From: an uncultured Tissierellia bacterium
GTDB taxonomy: Bacteria; Bacillota; Clostridia; Tissierellales; Peptoniphilaceae
Assembly: GCA_937923265.1 (NCBI GenBank)
Contig: CALAJY010000032.1
Span: forward strand, 5,085-69,084
Length of the DNA stretch: 64,000 bases
Direction of reading: 5' to 3'
The translations under genes and the position numbers were made by a program. Shown here in pieces: positions 62,001 to 64,000 of this stretch (position 1 is the first letter of the stretch; each line of letters starts with the position of its first letter). Below the pieces are notes generated by a model. The model saw only the letters and a program-made list of their open reading frames with translations, did not search any database and was not told the DNA's origin.

Positions 62001-64000
62001 TTACACGCGGTCTCGCTTTAAGATGGGCTGCAAAAATTTCCCCGTGTAAGAGCCCTTGACCTTGCAGACTTCTTCGGGGGTTCCGGTGGCAACAATTTGA
62101 CCGCCGGCGTCTCCCCCCTCGGGTCCCAGATCGATGAGATAGTCTGCCGTTTTTATCACATCCAGATTGTGTTCAATCACCACGATCGTGTTGCCCTGGT
62201 CAATCAGCCTCTGAAAAACGGCAACCAGTTTCTCAATGTCCGCAACGTGAAGTCCCGTCGTGGGCTCGTCGAGAATGTAGATGGTGTGGCCCGTGGAATT
62301 CTTCCCCAGTTCCGCGGCAAGCTTGACGCGCTGCGCCTCCCCGCCGGACAGCTCCGGGGAAGGCTGACCGATCTTCAGATAGCCCAGACCCACATCCACG
62401 AGGGTCTGCAGCTTGCGCCGAATGCCCGCATGGTTCTCAAAGAAGTGAAGCCCCTCTTCGATGGTCATGTTCAGCACATCCGCGATATTCTTTCCTTTAT
62501 AGTGGACCTGGAGGGTCTCGCGGTTATAGCGGTCCCCATTACAGACCTCACAGGGAACGTAGACGTCCGGTAGGAAGTGCATTTCCACCTTGATCGTTCC
62601 ATCCCCCCGGCAGGCCTCACAGCGGCCCCCCTTCACATTAAAGGAAAAGCGCCCCTTATCAAAGCCCCGCATTTTCGCCTCATTGGTCATGGCAAACACG
62701 TCGCGAATGAGGTCAAACACCTTGGTGTAGGTGGCGGGATTGGACCGCGGGGTCCGGCCGATGGGAGTCTGGTCAATCTCAATCACCTTGTCCAGCTGGT
62801 CCAACCCCTTGACGCCTCGGTAATGACCCGGGCGAAGCCGGGCTTTGTTGAGCCGATTGGCCAAAACCTTGTAGAGAATCCCTTCCACAAAGGAAGACTT
62901 CCCGGATCCCGAAACGCCGGTGACGCCGCAGAGCACGCCCAAGGGAACCTTGACATCGATGTTCTTTAAGTTGTTTTCCTTACATCCCAGCACCTGTAGC
63001 CAGCCCGTGGGGGTCCGCCGTTCTTTGGGCACGGGAATGAAACGGCGGTGGGCCAAAAAGTCTCCCGTGATGGAGTGCTTGGCCTGAAGAATTTCTTCGT
63101 AGGTCCCCTGAGCAACCACCTTGCCCCCATGGATTCCCGCACCGGGCCCGATATCCACAATATAGTCCGCCGCCCGCATGGTATCCTCATCGTGCTCGAC
63201 AATAATTAGGGTGTTGCCCAGCTCGGTAAGGCCACGCAGGGCGGAGAGAAGACGGTTGTTGTCTCTTTGATGAAGTCCAATGGACGGTTCATCAAGCACA
63301 TAGATGACACCCACCAGGCCGGATCCGATCTGCGTCGCGAGGCGGATCCGCTGAGACTCTCCCCCGGAAAGGGTCGCCGCATAGCGGCTCAGGGTGAGAT
63401 AGTCCAGCCCAACGTCCACCAAGAACTGCAGGCGTGCGGTCACCTCTTTGACAATGGGATGGGCAATCACATCCTCGGTTGCGCTGAACCTGAGCTTTTT
63501 GGTCCAATCCAAGGCATCCCGAATGCTCATGTGGGTAAAATCGGCAATGTTGATCCCCCGGATCCGGATGGCGAGGGCTTCCGGACGGAGCCGGTCCCCG
63601 TGGCAGGTTTCGCAGGTGTTCTCCGCCATATAGTCTCGAATCTTCTTCTGAACCGCGTCGGAGGTGCTGGACCGGTAGCGCCGCGTGAGGTTGGGAATCA
63701 CTCCCTCCCATGCATCCTCAAAGACCTTGGCTCCTGAAAAATGGGAATCAAAGTGAAAGCGCACCGGCTCTCCCTTGGTGCCGTATAAAAGGGCGTCCAT
63801 CAGCTTTTTTGGTGCCTCTCCGATTGGTCGATCCGTTGGGAATTTGTACTTCTTGGCGACCGCCCGAATCATCTCGTAATAGAAGGTTCCCTTTGCCGAT
63901 GTGGAGTAGGGAGCAATCGCCCCCTCATCGATGGAAAGGTCGGGATTGGGCACCACCAATTGTTCATCCACGGCGGCATGGAAGCCGATTCCGTTACAGT
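62001..64000 (-). CDS. uvrA: excinuclease ABC subunit A, C-terminal two thirds (runs off window)
   Basis: DNA damage recognition in nucleotide-excision repair. About 666 residues are present and the frame is open to base 64000; the 5' end lies outside. Two ABC signatures LSGGESQRIRLA and LSGGEAQRVKLA, second Walker A GVSGSGKSSF, Walker B YVLDEPSIGLHQRD and YILDEPTTGLHVAD, and zinc modules CETCHGDRL, CEACRGDG and CEVCNGDR. Length and ending (TGKFLQPILKRD) are normal. Confidence 0.97.
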   Translation of the reverse strand, partial: CNGIGFHAAVDEQLVVPNPDLSIDEGAIAPYSTSAKGTFYYEMIRAVAKKYKFPTDRPIGEAPKKLMDALLYGTKGEPVRFHFDSHFSGAKVFEDAWEGVIPNLTRRYRSSTSDAVQKKIRDYMAENTCETCHGDRLRPEALAIRIRGINIADFTHMSIRDALDWTKKLRFSATEDVIAHPIVKEVTARLQFLVDVGLDYLTLSRYAATLSGGESQRIRLATQIGSGLVGVIYVLDEPSIGLHQRDNNRLLSALRGLTELGNTLIIVEHDEDTMRAADYIVDIGPGAGIHGGKVVAQGTYEEILQAKHSITGDFLAHRRFIPVPKERRTPTGWLQVLGCKENNLKNIDVKVPLGVLCGVTGVSGSGKSSFVEGILYKVLANRLNKARLRPGHYRGVKGLDQLDKVIEIDQTPIGRTPRSNPATYTKVFDLIRDVFAMTNEAKMRGFDKGRFSFNVKGGRCEACRGDGTIKVEMHFLPDVYVPCEVCNGDRYNRETLQVHYKGKNIADVLNMTIEEGLHFFENHAGIRRKLQTLVDVGLGYLKIGQPSPELSGGEAQRVKLAAELGKNSTGHTIYILDEPTTGLHVADIEKLVAVFQRLIDQGNTIVVIEHNLDVIKTADYLIDLGPEGGDAGGQIVATGTPEEVCKVKGSYTGKFLQPILKRDRV

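Noticed and set aside
62097..63737. Several plus-strand frames opposite uvrA
   Set aside because: Shadows of uvrA with no motifs or start signals.

Overview
The window reads as chromosomal DNA of a low-complexity-genome Gram-positive anaerobe of the Firmicutes, most likely Clostridia or Tissierellia, of intermediate to fairly high GC. Supporting signs are a type-Z zinc S14, a KOW protein between adk and infA, an ECF transporter core, class III fructose-bisphosphatase, a PPDK with its regulatory protein, an L,D-transpeptidase with a leading membrane anchor, SH3/NlpC wall hydrolase and strong AGGAGG ribosome binding sites. The species is not identifiable from sequence alone. No rRNA, tRNA, CRISPR array, prophage or insertion sequence was seen.

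Layout. 1-3.05 kb (minus): start of a methyltransferase gene, valS and a 47-residue membrane protein. 3.2-6.8 kb (plus): PPDK regulatory protein and ppdK. 6.8-7.4 kb: a very AT-rich islet with a truncated DUF1177 gene. 7.4-10.35 kb (minus): feoA-like, feoA, feoB iron operon with a clear promoter and repeat operator. 10.4-15.6 kb (minus): an asparagine synthetase whose glutaminase site is destroyed, trpS and a large SH3/NlpC-P60 wall protein. 15.65-18.95 kb (minus): ecfA1-ecfA2-ecfT-truA. 19.1-20.4 kb (plus): a MATE transporter broken by an internal deletion. 20.46-28.05 kb (minus): L,D-transpeptidase, then galactose uptake and entry (mglBAC, mutarotase-like, galK) under a promoter containing a cre-like operator. 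28.07-29.24 kb: a CDF metal exporter with Mn-type site residues.

29.3-44.07 kb (minus): one long S10-spc-alpha ribosomal cluster, rpsJ to rplQ, 31 genes including secY, adk, infA and rpoA, preceded by a good promoter and a structured leader of about 280 nt. 44.1-45.8 kb (minus): tatD-like and tcdA. 46-48 kb (plus): fbp class III. 48-52.6 kb (minus): trehalose PTS operon (separate EIIA, HAD phosphatase, EIIBC, trehalose-6-phosphate hydrolase). 52.7-55.2 kb (plus): ppk1 with an unusual C-terminal tail and a Pho-box-like repeat array in its promoter. 55.3-61.8 kb (minus): the methylaspartate pathway of glutamate fermentation (glmS, glmL, glmE, mal) followed by a two-subunit class I fumarase that is probably mesaconase, then tadA. 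62-64 kb: C-terminal two thirds of uvrA.

Metabolically the window describes an anaerobe that ferments glutamate through methylaspartate, takes up galactose and trehalose, and runs pyrophosphate/PEP-linked glycolysis with PPDK and FBPase. The items most worth a second look are the inactivated glutaminase domain of the asparagine synthetase, the glmL reading frame that runs 167 nt into glmE, the candidate Pho box and tail of ppk1, the broken MATE gene, the DUF1177 remnant and the structured S10 leader. I did not find a convincing wholly novel multi-gene system.
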